DNA from: Candidatus Desulfovibrio intestinipullorum
Lineage (GTDB): Bacteria > Desulfobacterota > Desulfovibrionia > Desulfovibrionales > Desulfovibrionaceae
Length of the DNA stretch: 64,000 bases
Reading direction: 5' to 3'
Assembly: GCA_019113165.1 (NCBI GenBank)
Contig: DXHV01000082.1
Location: forward strand, 1 to 64,000
Shown piece after piece: positions 47,018-55,578 of the stretch (positions within the stretch are counted from its first letter, which is position 1; every line of letters begins with the position of its first letter). The notes under the pieces were generated by a model. The model had not been told where the DNA came from and did no database searches. It saw only the letters and a list, made by a program, of their open reading frames with translations. Both the position numbers and the translations under genes were made by a program.

Positions 47018-47686
47018 ATGGTGCCGGATCTTTCCCCCATTTTTACCCAGTATGAAAAGCTGCGCGGCTTTGTGGATGCCGCCTTTGGGCAGGTGCAGAA
47101 GCAGTGCGGCTCCTGTGTCACCTGCCATGAGGGCTGCAGCGACTGCTGCCACGCCCTCTTTGACCTTTCCCTGGTCGAGGCCATGTATCTGAACAGGGCC
47201 TTTCAGCAGAAGTTCGGCTATGGTCCCGAGCGTTCGGCGCTGCTGGAACGGGCCAGCGAGACGGACCGCAAGCTTGTCCGCATCAAGAAGGGCCTCTACC
47301 TTGAGGAAAAGCACGGACAGGCCACGGAAAGCATCTTGCAGGAAGCAGCCGGGCTGCGCATGCGCTGTCCCCTGCTTGACGACGACAACAGGTGCATTCT
47401 CTATGATGCTCGCCCCATTACCTGCAGGGCCTACGGCATTCCCACCAGCATAGCCGGCCAGGGCCATGTCTGCGGAAGCTCCGGCTTCGACAGGGGCGGA
47501 CAGTACCCCACCCTCCAGCTGGACAGAGTGCAGAATGCCCTCATGGACATGAGCCTCGCCATAGAAAGGGCCGTGAACAGCCGCTTCGACAAGCTGCACG
47601 AGGTCTTCATGCCCGTCTCCATGGCCCTGCTGACCAATTTTGACGACACCTTCCTGGGTATCGGCCCTGCCAAACGAGAAGACTGA
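47018..47686 (+). CDS. YkgJ-family cysteine-cluster protein
   Basis: A 222-residue protein of the YkgJ/UPF0153 group: KQCGSCVTCHEGCSDCCHAL near residue 30 and CPLLDDDNRCILYDARPITCRAYG near 125-150 provide the conserved cysteines, thought to bind a metal or Fe-S centre. A role in metal-dependent modification or oxidoreduction is assumed for the family, not proven. GGAG lies before the ATG. It heads a run of three same-strand genes. Confidence 0.82.
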   Translation: MVPDLSPIFTQYEKLRGFVDAAFGQVQKQCGSCVTCHEGCSDCCHALFDLSLVEAMYLNRAFQQKFGYGPERSALLERASETDRKLVRIKKGLYLEEKHGQATESILQEAAGLRMRCPLLDDDNRCILYDARPITCRAYGIPTSIAGQGHVCGSSGFDRGGQYPTLQLDRVQNALMDMSLAIERAVNSRFDKLHEVFMPVSMALLTNFDDTFLGIGPAKRED

Positions 47687-47708
47687 TCTGCCTAGATGAG
47701 GTTATAGC

Positions 47709-48137
47709 ATGCCGAGCTTTCTTGCTGATATTCATGCGTGTATGTATCGCGACGGAACTCCCCAGGAACTGACCCCGGAACAGGAGGCCAGCAAGCGGGA
47801 GATGTATGAGAAGATGAAGCCCCGCAGCAGGCGCTTCATTGACCGTATAGGCTACGAGAACTGGGATCCCTTCCAGAAGCCCAATGATCCCCTGGATATC
47901 CGTCAGGATGCCACCAAGAGGACCACACAGCAGCTTGTGCGCGAATTTTTGCAGCTCATGGGCAGCAGCGAGAGCTACAGCAACGAATACGCACGGGGAG
48001 CCCTGCAGGCAGCCCTGGGCATTGTCAATCGTGACGAAACCATGCGCGGTACCTTTGATTTCTGTCTGTGGTACTGCGATCTTCTGCGCCGCGAGGGTCA
48101 TGTCAGGCCCCAGGGCCCCGAGTCCATGCCCCGCTAG
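47709..48137 (+). CDS. Conserved hypothetical protein
   Basis: A 142-residue, mostly helical, soluble protein rich in charged residues (EQEASKREMYEKMKPRSRRF; LVREFLQLMGSSESYSNEYA). I do not recognise a domain. It starts 22 bases after the YkgJ stop and precedes the TPR gene by 49 bases, so the three probably share a transcript. Confidence 0.65.
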   Translation: MPSFLADIHACMYRDGTPQELTPEQEASKREMYEKMKPRSRRFIDRIGYENWDPFQKPNDPLDIRQDATKRTTQQLVREFLQLMGSSESYSNEYARGALQAALGIVNRDETMRGTFDFCLWYCDLLRREGHVRPQGPESMPR

Positions 48138-48186
48138 CGGGCAGGGCGCAGAACCTCCATCCAGTACAGGAAAATAAGGTATTGCA

Positions 48187-48819
48187 ATGAAAGACAAATA
48201 CGATGATATTGACGAATACATCCGCGATCTTCAGGATGCCATTCAGAAGTCCGACGGCCAGTGTGCGGCCCATCACTACAATCTCGGCCTGGCCCTGCTG
48301 AGCAAGCGCGATTTCATGGCCGCCGAAGGCTGCTTCCGCGACGCCCTGCGCGAGTCTCCGCACATGGCCGAGGCCATGGTGCAGCTGGGTGGCATCTGCC
48401 TGCAGCACGGCGACCTCGACGGCTGCCTCAACTACAACACCGAAGCGGCTGCCTGCCGTCCCAAGTTTGCCGTGGCCGAAAGCAACATTGCCTTTGTCCA
48501 CCTGCAGCGCCGCGACCCCGACAAGGCCCTGAGCCATCTTGCCAAGGCCCTGAAGTGGGATCCCAAGTTTGTGCAGGCCCGCAATGACGAGGTTATTGCC
48601 TATTTCATGAAGGGCGACTACGCCAAGTGCGAGGAGTGCTGCCGCGCCCTGCTTGCCGACGAACCCTCCTTTGCTCCTGCCTGGCAGAACCTGGCTCTGG
48701 CGCTCTTCGAGCAGGAACGCTATCAGGAAGCCAAGGAAGCCATGGACAAGGCTGCTTCCCTGGGCTTCAGCGTGCCCGAGGGCTTCCAGCAGGAAATGGC
48801 TGCCAAGCTGGCCCAGTAG
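48187..48819 (+). CDS. TPR-repeat protein
   Basis: A 210-residue cytoplasmic protein with about five tetratricopeptide repeats from residue 20 onward, for example HYNLGLALLSKRDFMAAEGC, AMVQLGGICLQHGDLDGCLN, AESNIAFVHLQRRDPDKALS and AWQNLALALFEQERYQEAKE. It has no signal peptide. It is a likely scaffold for protein-protein contacts; the partner is unknown. Confidence 0.8.
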   Translation: MKDKYDDIDEYIRDLQDAIQKSDGQCAAHHYNLGLALLSKRDFMAAEGCFRDALRESPHMAEAMVQLGGICLQHGDLDGCLNYNTEAAACRPKFAVAESNIAFVHLQRRDPDKALSHLAKALKWDPKFVQARNDEVIAYFMKGDYAKCEECCRALLADEPSFAPAWQNLALALFEQERYQEAKEAMDKAASLGFSVPEGFQQEMAAKLAQ

Positions 48820-48847
48820 AGAGCACAAAAGACCGTTTCCCTGCCTG

Positions 48848-48928
48848 AAAAAAGGACACGAAGGAGCGGATGCGATCATGTGCGCGCACGCGCGCAGCGA
48901 TCGACCGAACCCCCGGTGTCCTTTTTTT
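48848..48928. terminator. Bidirectional terminator with unusually long loop
   Basis: AAAAAAGGACAC (48848-48859) pairs with GTGTCCTTTTTTT (48916-48928). The 56-base loop contains its own GATC/GATC and alternating CG pairings. It separates the TPR gene from convergent xth. Confidence 0.65.
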
Positions 48929-48965
48929 GTGCCCGGATGCCGGGCTTGCTGGCACGGTCCCTCTG

Positions 48966-49772
48966 TCAGAAGGAGAGGGCCAGTCCCACCGGGCAGTGGT
49001 CCGAGCCGAACTGATCCTTCTCTATCCAGGCGTCGCTGATATTGTCTTTCAGTTCCCCGGAGACAAAGAAGTAGTCTATGCGCCAGCCGATGTTCTTCTC
49101 CCTGGCCCTGGACTTGTAGGACCACCAGGAATAGGCGTCCTTTTCGTCGCCGTGCACATGGCGGAAGGTGTCAATCCAGCCAAGAGAAGTCATCCGGTCA
49201 AGAAAGGCGCGTTCCTCGGCCAGAAAGCCCGTGTTGAGGACATTCTGCCTTGGGCGGGCGAGATCGATTTCCCGGTGGGCAATGTTGAAGTCGCCGCAGA
49301 CTACCACCGGCTTGTGTGCCCGCAATCCCTGCGCATAGGCAAGAAAGGCCTCAAAGAAGCCCATCTTGTACTCAAGCCGCTTGAACTTGCCCTGATGTTT
49401 GCCGTTTTCGTCCAGGATTTCCGCGCCGCCATTGGGGAAGTAGCCGTTGATGTAGTGGAAGTGCTCGTACTCCAGATGCAGGATGCGGCCTTCGCCCTGC
49501 CACTCTGCCAGGGGCAGTTCCCGCTGCACAGCCAGAGGCACGGTCCTTGTGTAGACGGCCACGCCGGAATAACCCTTTTTGACGGTGCTCGAGGCAAAGT
49601 ACGGGGTCCAGCCCTCGGGACTGGTCAGGCTGGCATCAAGCTGTTCGGGCATGGCCTTGGTTTCCTGCAGACCGATAATGTCTGCCGTGCTGTTTGCAAA
49701 CCACTGCCAGTCGTCCTTGGCGGATACGGCTCTCAGGCCATTGACGTTCCAGGAAACAAGTTTCACCTGCAT
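48966..49772 (-). CDS. xth: Exodeoxyribonuclease III (AP endonuclease)
   Basis: A 268-residue exonuclease-endonuclease-phosphatase-fold enzyme that cuts at abasic sites in base-excision repair. Motifs: KLVSWNVNGLRA, IGLQETKA with the metal-binding Glu, VVCGDFNIAHREIDLA, and the final GSDHCPVGLAL with the catalytic Asp-His. AAGGAG precedes the ATG at 49772. The longer 422-residue reading into the upstream region is rejected. Confidence 0.93.
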   Translation of the reverse strand: MQVKLVSWNVNGLRAVSAKDDWQWFANSTADIIGLQETKAMPEQLDASLTSPEGWTPYFASSTVKKGYSGVAVYTRTVPLAVQRELPLAEWQGEGRILHLEYEHFHYINGYFPNGGAEILDENGKHQGKFKRLEYKMGFFEAFLAYAQGLRAHKPVVVCGDFNIAHREIDLARPRQNVLNTGFLAEERAFLDRMTSLGWIDTFRHVHGDEKDAYSWWSYKSRAREKNIGWRIDYFFVSGELKDNISDAWIEKDQFGSDHCPVGLALSF

Positions 49773-50143
49773 GCACGCGCTCCTTGCAGGAGAGGCCCTT
49801 TTGCTTCGGCTCTTTAAGGACAAGGCACAGGGGCTCCCCGGTCTCGTTTGGTGATACGTATTTGATTTTTCAGCCGTCCTCTGCCATACTGCCCGAGACT
49901 TGGCAAGAAGAAAAGCTGCGTGCAGACAGCGCAAAACAGGGACGTGCACAAGGGGGCTGAGCTCCTGGCAGGCATGAAGTCCCTGCTGTCTGAAACAGGC
50001 CTTCTTCTGCCTTTTCTTTGTGTCCCCTGTGCTGGAGCAGGAAAGGTTGCAGGCCGAGGGCACAAGCTCCCCCCAAGAACTTGTTTCAAGATAGTACATA
50101 TACAGGATACGGGTTTTGCCCGTGCTGCCTTCAAGGAGGGCAC
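49773..50143. other. Intergenic region between divergent xth and hflK
   Basis: A 371-base stretch that should contain promoters for both directions. I find no convincing sigma-70 pair, RNA gene or repeat; AAGGAGGG just before hflK is its ribosome site. Confidence 0.4.
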
Positions 50144-51382
50144 ATGACTTCACTCCCTCAGGTTTTGAAAAACTGGGACTGGGACAAGCTGCAGGAGAAG
50201 CGGGCCAAGCAGAAGGGCTACACTCCGCCGCCACGGGATCCGGAACCCGAAGAGCAGGGACCGGACAGCGAGGACAGAAGAAATCGCGGCTTTTTCGGCG
50301 GCGGTGGCTCTGGCGACGAGGGCGGCAGTTCCGGCGGTTCAGGACGCGGGAACGGCAGGAAACCGAAGGTCATTGCCTTCAAGCTGCCCAAGCCCGGCCT
50401 TGGCAGCGGCAGGGGCGTGTTTGTTCTGCTGGCCGTGCTGGTGGCCGTGTGGCTCCTGTCCGGCATCTATATCGTGGAACCCGATGAAGAGGGCGTTGTC
50501 CTGCGCTTTGGCAAGTACGACCGCAGCACAGGCCCGGGTCCCCACTATGCCCTGCCCATGCCCATAGAGACCGTGTACACGCCCAAGGTGACTCAGGTCA
50601 TGCGCAGCGAGATTGGCTACCGCAACGTGGGCCAGTCTCTGACCTTCCAGCAGGGCCGGGTGCGCACCATGCCGCAGGAAGCCTCCATGCTCACGGGCGA
50701 CGAGAACGTGGTCAACGTGCAGTTCTCCGTGCAGTACAAGATCAAGGACGCGGTGCAGTACCTCTTCAATGTTGCCGACCCCACTTCCCTTGTGCACAAC
50801 GCCGCCGAAGCGGCCATGCGCGAGGTCATAGGCAACAATCTCATCGATTCGGCCATCACCGACGGCAAGCTGCAGATTCAGAGCGATGCGACCCAGCTCC
50901 TGCAGACCATTCTTGACCGCTACGGAGCCGGCATACAGGTCCTGGCCGTGCAGCTGCAGGACGTGCATCCGCCGCAGGAAGTCATCGAGGCCTTCAAGGA
51001 CGTGGCCAGCGCCAGGGAAGACAAGAGCCGCATCATCAACGAGGCAGAGGCCTACCGCAATGCCCTGCTGCCCGGTGCCCGCGGCGAAGCTTCGGCCATC
51101 CGCAACGCGGCCGAGGCCTATGCGGCCACCAGGGTGCAGAATGCCGAAGGCGCTGCCAGCCGGTTCGAGGCTCTGCGCGTAGAGTACGAAAAGGCGCCCG
51201 AAGTGACAGGACAGCGTCTGTATTACGAAACCATGGAAGATATCCTGCAAAAGGCCCAGGAAAAGGTGGTCATGGACGGCCAGGCGGGCGAACGTGCCCT
51301 GCCGTACCTGCCCCTGCCGACCCTGTCGCCATCTTCTGCCTCCAGGCCGCAGGCTGAGGCAGCCAAGGAGCTCCGCAAGTGA
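50144..51382 (+). CDS. hflK: HflK, SPFH-domain regulator of FtsH protease
   Basis: A 412-residue inner-membrane protein. A Gly/Pro-rich cytoplasmic N-terminus (about 1-80, including a GGGGSGDEGGSSGGSGRG-type run) is followed by one membrane helix (VFVLLAVLVAVWLLSGIYIV), an SPFH/band-7 domain (about 110-290; QYLFNVADPTSLVHNAAEAA) and a coiled coil. With HflC it forms a cage around FtsH that limits degradation of membrane proteins. AAGGAGGG precedes the ATG. Confidence 0.92.
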   Translation: MTSLPQVLKNWDWDKLQEKRAKQKGYTPPPRDPEPEEQGPDSEDRRNRGFFGGGGSGDEGGSSGGSGRGNGRKPKVIAFKLPKPGLGSGRGVFVLLAVLVAVWLLSGIYIVEPDEEGVVLRFGKYDRSTGPGPHYALPMPIETVYTPKVTQVMRSEIGYRNVGQSLTFQQGRVRTMPQEASMLTGDENVVNVQFSVQYKIKDAVQYLFNVADPTSLVHNAAEAAMREVIGNNLIDSAITDGKLQIQSDATQLLQTILDRYGAGIQVLAVQLQDVHPPQEVIEAFKDVASAREDKSRIINEAEAYRNALLPGARGEASAIRNAAEAYAATRVQNAEGAASRFEALRVEYEKAPEVTGQRLYYETMEDILQKAQEKVVMDGQAGERALPYLPLPTLSPSSASRPQAEAAKELRK

Positions 51383-52227
51383 ACAAGAGTCTGACAAGTC
51401 TGCTCCTGGTCGTTTTTGTCCTTGGCGCACTGCTCACGCAGTCCGTTTTCACGGTCAATCAGATGGAAACGGCCATAGTCCTGCAGCTCGGCGAGCCCAA
51501 GGATGAAGTCTACAAACCGGGTCTGCATTTCAAGATTCCCTTCATTCAGAAGGTGGTCTACTTTGACGCCAGGGTGCTGGACTATGAGGCCAGCTCCCGC
51601 GAAGCCTTCACCGTGGACAAGAAGGCCATCGTTCTGGATAACTATGCCCGCTGGCGCATTACCGATCCCCTGCAGTTCTACCGCACCATGCGCACCATGG
51701 TTGGCGCCCAGGCCCGCCTTGACGACGTGGTCTACTCCCAGCTGCGTGCCATGGTCGGCGGCTATACCCTCTCCGAGGTCGTGTCCACCCAGCGTGCCGC
51801 CATCATGACCGAAGTCACCGAAAAGGTGAAAGACATCATGAAGCACTTTGGCGTGGAGGTGCTCGATGTGCGCATCAAGCGCACGGACCTGCCTCCGGAA
51901 AACCTGCGCGCCATCTTTGGCCGCATGCGTGCCGAACGTGAACGCCAGGCCAAGCAGTACCGCTCCGAGGGCGAGGAAGAATCGACGCGCATCCGTTCGG
52001 ACGCCGACAGGCAGAAGGCCATCATCCTGGCCGATGCGGCCAGGGACAGCCAGATCATCCGCGGTGACGCCGACGCCAGGGCTGCCCAGATCTACGCCGA
52101 TGCCTACAACAAGAACAAGGACTTCTATGCCTTCCAGCGCTGGCTGGAAGCCATGCGCGTCTCCTTTGACGAAAACAGCAAGATGGTTCTTTCAAGCCCC
52201 GATGCCCTGCTCAAGCGCCTGAAGTAG
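51379..52227 (+). CDS. hflC: HflC, SPFH-domain partner of HflK
   Basis: A 282-residue protein: one N-terminal membrane anchor (LTSLLLVVFVLGALLTQSVF), SPFH domain (about 25-190), then a helical segment with QAKQYRSEGEEESTRIRSDA and the family end YAFQRWLEAMRVSF-type sequence. Its GTG start overlaps the hflK stop (GTGA), a clear sign of translational coupling of the two partners. Confidence 0.93.
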   Translation: MNKSLTSLLLVVFVLGALLTQSVFTVNQMETAIVLQLGEPKDEVYKPGLHFKIPFIQKVVYFDARVLDYEASSREAFTVDKKAIVLDNYARWRITDPLQFYRTMRTMVGAQARLDDVVYSQLRAMVGGYTLSEVVSTQRAAIMTEVTEKVKDIMKHFGVEVLDVRIKRTDLPPENLRAIFGRMRAERERQAKQYRSEGEEESTRIRSDADRQKAIILADAARDSQIIRGDADARAAQIYADAYNKNKDFYAFQRWLEAMRVSFDENSKMVLSSPDALLKRLK

Positions 52228-52255
52228 GGCAGGGCCCTTGAGGAAGTCGTTTCAC

Positions 52256-53275
52256 ATGGTTCACAAGCTGACTCATGGACAGGAAGGTGCCCTCAGAAGG
52301 GGTGCCTTTCTGTTTTTCCTGTTTTTGCTCATGTGCCTTCCGGCCTGTGCGGCCCAGAAGGAAGACAGTGCCGTTCACAGAGCGCCTGTCCGGCAGACGG
52401 ACAATGTGCGCCTTGCCCCCGAGTGGCAGGACCTGCGCGCCCGCCTGGCCGCAGACGGCCTGGCGGGACCGGAAGTGGATGCCCTGCTGACCAGTCTGGG
52501 TCCGCGGACCGAGTCCCCCATGGGCCGCAAGATGGTGGAGCTCTACAAGAAGAATTTCCTGCCCAGGCCCCCGTCGAAAAAGCCTGCCCGGGACGCTGTG
52601 TACAAGGGCGTGGTCACCACGGCCAATGCCCGCTTGTGCAGGGACTATATCAGGGAGCACGAGAAGGCCTTCGAGACAGCGCACAAGCGCTACGGGGTGC
52701 CGCCCTCCGTTGCCTGTGCCCTGCTCTTTGTGGAGACCCGGCTTGGCCGCTATCTCGGGGATGTACAGGAAAATGCCCTGCAGACCCTGGCCAGCATGGC
52801 CGAAAGCCGCACTCTTGCCAGCATTCCCTCCTGGTACGGCAGGATGCCCGGCTTTGAAGCCCATGAAGCGTGGTTTGCGCAGATCATGCCCAAGAGGGCC
52901 GACTGGGCCTACCGGGAAACCCGGGCCCTGGTGCGCTACATGCTGGACAACGACATCAGGCCCGACATGCTGCCTGGCTCCATCTACGGCGCCATAGGTC
53001 TGTGCCAGTTCATGCCGAGCAATATCAGGCCCTACGGCATGGACGGCAACGGAGACGGCGTCATCAATCTCTACGTGGCCGATGATGCAGTGGCGAGCCT
53101 TGCCAACTATCTGGCACGGCACGGCTGGAAGGCCACATCCTCGAAAAGCGCCAGGCACAGGGTGCTCATGCGCTACAACAAGTCCACCGTCTATGCCAAT
53201 ACCATCCTGGCTCTGGCCGACCGCATAGACAGGCTTGGCGGCAAGCCTGCCCGGACGGCTGCAGGGAGCAGGTAG
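52256..53275 (+). CDS. Lytic murein transglycosylase (MltB-like), probable lipoprotein
   Basis: A 339-residue enzyme. The ATG at 52256 (GAGGAAG upstream) opens a signal segment FLFFLFLLMCLPAC whose LPAC could be a lipobox with a non-ideal Pro. The SLT-type catalytic domain follows (about 60-320): the general-acid Glu in ALLFVETRLGRYLGD, the GAIGLCQFMPSNIRPYG segment and DGNGDGVINLYVADDAVASL. It cleaves the glycan strands of peptidoglycan. It follows hflC closely and may share the transcript. Confidence 0.88.
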   Translation: MVHKLTHGQEGALRRGAFLFFLFLLMCLPACAAQKEDSAVHRAPVRQTDNVRLAPEWQDLRARLAADGLAGPEVDALLTSLGPRTESPMGRKMVELYKKNFLPRPPSKKPARDAVYKGVVTTANARLCRDYIREHEKAFETAHKRYGVPPSVACALLFVETRLGRYLGDVQENALQTLASMAESRTLASIPSWYGRMPGFEAHEAWFAQIMPKRADWAYRETRALVRYMLDNDIRPDMLPGSIYGAIGLCQFMPSNIRPYGMDGNGDGVINLYVADDAVASLANYLARHGWKATSSKSARHRVLMRYNKSTVYANTILALADRIDRLGGKPARTAAGSR

Positions 53276-53323
53276 ACAGACGCAGGACCTTTTTGGTCCT
53301 TTTTTGAGAGTTGGAGTACCCCC

Positions 53324-54469
53324 ATGTCAGCACCCTTTTCCGATCCCTGGCAGATTTTTCCTGCAGGATGTGCCATAGCGCCTCTGGATGAAGAGGCCAG
53401 AGCCAGGGCCCTGGCCCGCATCAATGATCAGACCAAGCCCAGGGGCAGCCTGGGACGCCTGGAGGATATTGCCCACCGTCTGGCCGGCATGCGCTTCCCC
53501 TTCCATGTGGAACCGGCCAGACTCTTTACCGTGGCAGGCGATCACGGGGTGTGCAGCGAAAGGGTCTCCCTCTATCCTCAGGAAGTAACGCGGCAGATGG
53601 TGGCCAACTTCCTGGCCGGAGGCGCGGCCATCAATGCCCTGACCTGGGCCAGCGGCATGGACCTGGTCATTGTGGATGCCGGCTGCTGCGGTGGCCCCTT
53701 TGCCGACGAGCGGGTCATCGACAGGCGTCTTGGCGAGGGTACGGACAATATTGCCCATGGTCCGGCCATGAGCATGGAGACCTGCTGCACAGGCCTGCGC
53801 AACGGCATACAGCTTGCCCTGGACGCCGTGGCCGCAGGGTATCGCTGTCTGGCCATAGGCGAGATGGGCATAGCCAATACCACCGCTGCCACGGCCCTCT
53901 ATGCCCATCTGCTCGGGCTGTCCGTGGCCCATGTGGTGGGACCGGGCACGGGCATTGACCAGGACATGCTGGCCCACAAGGCCGATGTGGTACGCAGGGC
54001 CCTGGTGGTCAATGCCCGCCAGCTTGCGGCAAACGGCGAGAGCCCGGATCCCGTGCGTGCCCTGGCCTGTCTGGGCGGCTTCGAGATAGTGACCATGGCA
54101 GGCATCATCCTTGGCGGCGCTGCGGCCGGTGTACCCGTTCTTGTTGACGGCTTCATTTCTTCCTCGGCCTATGTGGCAGCCGTCCTGCTCTGCCCCCTGG
54201 CTGCCTCCTACTGCTTTGTGGCCCATGCCTCCACGGAACCAGGGCATGTGCTGGCCCTGCAGAAGCTTGGCCACAATCTGGGCGATGCGAGCCTCACCGA
54301 GCCTCTGCTGCACCTTGGCATGCATCTTGGCGAGGGCACGGGCTGTGCGGCAGCCTATCCCCTGCTGCGCTGTGCCGTGGCGGCCTACGAGAAGATGGCC
54401 ACCTTTTCCCAGGGGACGGTGTCCGATCGCATGCCCGACGAGACAGGAGGATCGGCGTGCCTGAGTTAA
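53324..54469 (+). CDS. cobT: Nicotinate-nucleotide--dimethylbenzimidazole phosphoribosyltransferase
   Basis: A 381-residue enzyme that activates the lower ligand base for cobalamin assembly. Family signatures: RINDQTKPRGSLGRLEDIA at the start, TVAGDHGVCSERVSLYPQEV, and the catalytic-region GEMGIANTTAATALYAHLLG, ending with EPLLHLGMHLGEGTGCAAA. GGAG lies 8 bases before the ATG. Isethionate metabolism does not need B12, but other enzymes of these bacteria do. The next gene overlaps by 13 bases. Confidence 0.93.
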   Translation: MSAPFSDPWQIFPAGCAIAPLDEEARARALARINDQTKPRGSLGRLEDIAHRLAGMRFPFHVEPARLFTVAGDHGVCSERVSLYPQEVTRQMVANFLAGGAAINALTWASGMDLVIVDAGCCGGPFADERVIDRRLGEGTDNIAHGPAMSMETCCTGLRNGIQLALDAVAAGYRCLAIGEMGIANTTAATALYAHLLGLSVAHVVGPGTGIDQDMLAHKADVVRRALVVNARQLAANGESPDPVRALACLGGFEIVTMAGIILGGAAAGVPVLVDGFISSSAYVAAVLLCPLAASYCFVAHASTEPGHVLALQKLGHNLGDASLTEPLLHLGMHLGEGTGCAAAYPLLRCAVAAYEKMATFSQGTVSDRMPDETGGSACLS

Positions 54470-55443
54470 GTGCTTCACGGGCAGAGCCCCTGCTCGTGCT
54501 TGACCGGGTCACGCGCACCTTTTTTGTGCGCACGGCGCACGGCGAGCTGCCGCTCAAGGCCGTGCACGAGGTGTCCTTCAGCGTGGACAAGGGCGAATGC
54601 ACAGGGCTTGTGGGCGAGTCCGGCTGCGGCAAGTCCACCCTTGGCCGCATGGTCTGTGGCCTGCTTGCGCCCACGTCGGGCACGATTTCCTTTGCCGGCG
54701 CTCCGCTGCCCCAGGCCTCGCCCTCGTCTCCTGTCATAGGCCGGTTGCAGATGGTCTTTCAGGATCCCTTTTCTTCCTTGAACCCGCGCATGAGCGTGGG
54801 CGCCTCGGTGGCCGAGGGGCTCGGCTCCAGGGGCTATCAGAAGCGCAGCCCCATGGGACGAGGGGAGATACGGGAACGGGTGCGGGACATTTTTGCCAGG
54901 GTGGGCCTGGCCGGCATGGAAGGGCGCTATCCCCATGAATTTTCCGGCGGCCAGCGTCAGCGCGTGGCCCTGGCCAGGGCCTTTGTGACCAGGCCCGATA
55001 TCGTGGTCTGCGATGAGCCGGTCTCGGCCCTGGATGCCTCGGTGCAGGCCCAGGTGCTCAATGTCATGCGCGATCTGCAGGAAGAGTACGGCCAGGCCCA
55101 GCTCTTCATCTCCCACAACTTGGCTGTGGTGGGTTTCATGTGCTCCAGGGTGCTCGTCATGTACCTGGGGGAAATTGTGGAAGAGCTGGCTGCCGACAGG
55201 CTCGCTTCGGCCGCCCATCCCTATACGCAGGCTCTCCATGGCGCCATGCCCACCCGCACGGTGGGCAGGGGCAAAGGCCTGGTGGTCCTCAAGGGGGAGC
55301 TGCCCTCGCCCCTGAATCCGCCCTCAGGCTGTCCCTTTCATCCCCGCTGCCCGAGAGCAATGGACATATGCACAAGGATGGCGCCCGACTGGACGGAGCT
55401 TGCCCCGGGCTGGCGGGTGCGCTGCCACTGCCTGGACGACTGA
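54457..55443 (+). CDS. Oligopeptide/nickel-type ABC transporter ATP-binding protein (OppF/DppF-like), orphan
   Basis: A 328-residue ABC ATPase with Walker A GESGCGKSTLGRM, Q-loop MVFQDPFSSLNPRM, signature FSGGQRQRVALARAF, Walker B IVVCDEPVSALDASVQ and the C-terminal oligo_HPY Cys pattern (GCPFHPRCPRAMDICTR). It begins with GTG inside the end of cobT. No partner permeases, OppD or binding protein are nearby, so it serves a transporter encoded elsewhere or one linked to cobT, for example cobalt/nickel or corrinoid precursors (inference). Confidence 0.85.
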   Translation: MPELSASRAEPLLVLDRVTRTFFVRTAHGELPLKAVHEVSFSVDKGECTGLVGESGCGKSTLGRMVCGLLAPTSGTISFAGAPLPQASPSSPVIGRLQMVFQDPFSSLNPRMSVGASVAEGLGSRGYQKRSPMGRGEIRERVRDIFARVGLAGMEGRYPHEFSGGQRQRVALARAFVTRPDIVVCDEPVSALDASVQAQVLNVMRDLQEEYGQAQLFISHNLAVVGFMCSRVLVMYLGEIVEELAADRLASAAHPYTQALHGAMPTRTVGRGKGLVVLKGELPSPLNPPSGCPFHPRCPRAMDICTRMAPDWTELAPGWRVRCHCLDD

Positions 55444-55486
55444 GCAGAACCAGGAAGCGCCAAAGGAAGCACGGGCAAAGGGGCAA

Positions 55487-55521
55487 CGAAAAAGCCCCCT
55501 GCAGCATGGCCGGGGGGCTTT
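55487..55521 (-). terminator. Terminator of hflX
   Basis: On the minus strand AAAGCCCCC...GGGGGCTTT runs into a TTTTT stretch; it lies between convergent oppF-like and hflX genes. Confidence 0.75.
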
Positions 55522-55578
55522 GGGAAAACGTGAAAAATGGTTGTCCGAAGACAGGATCCGTGTCTTTTGCGGCCTGTT

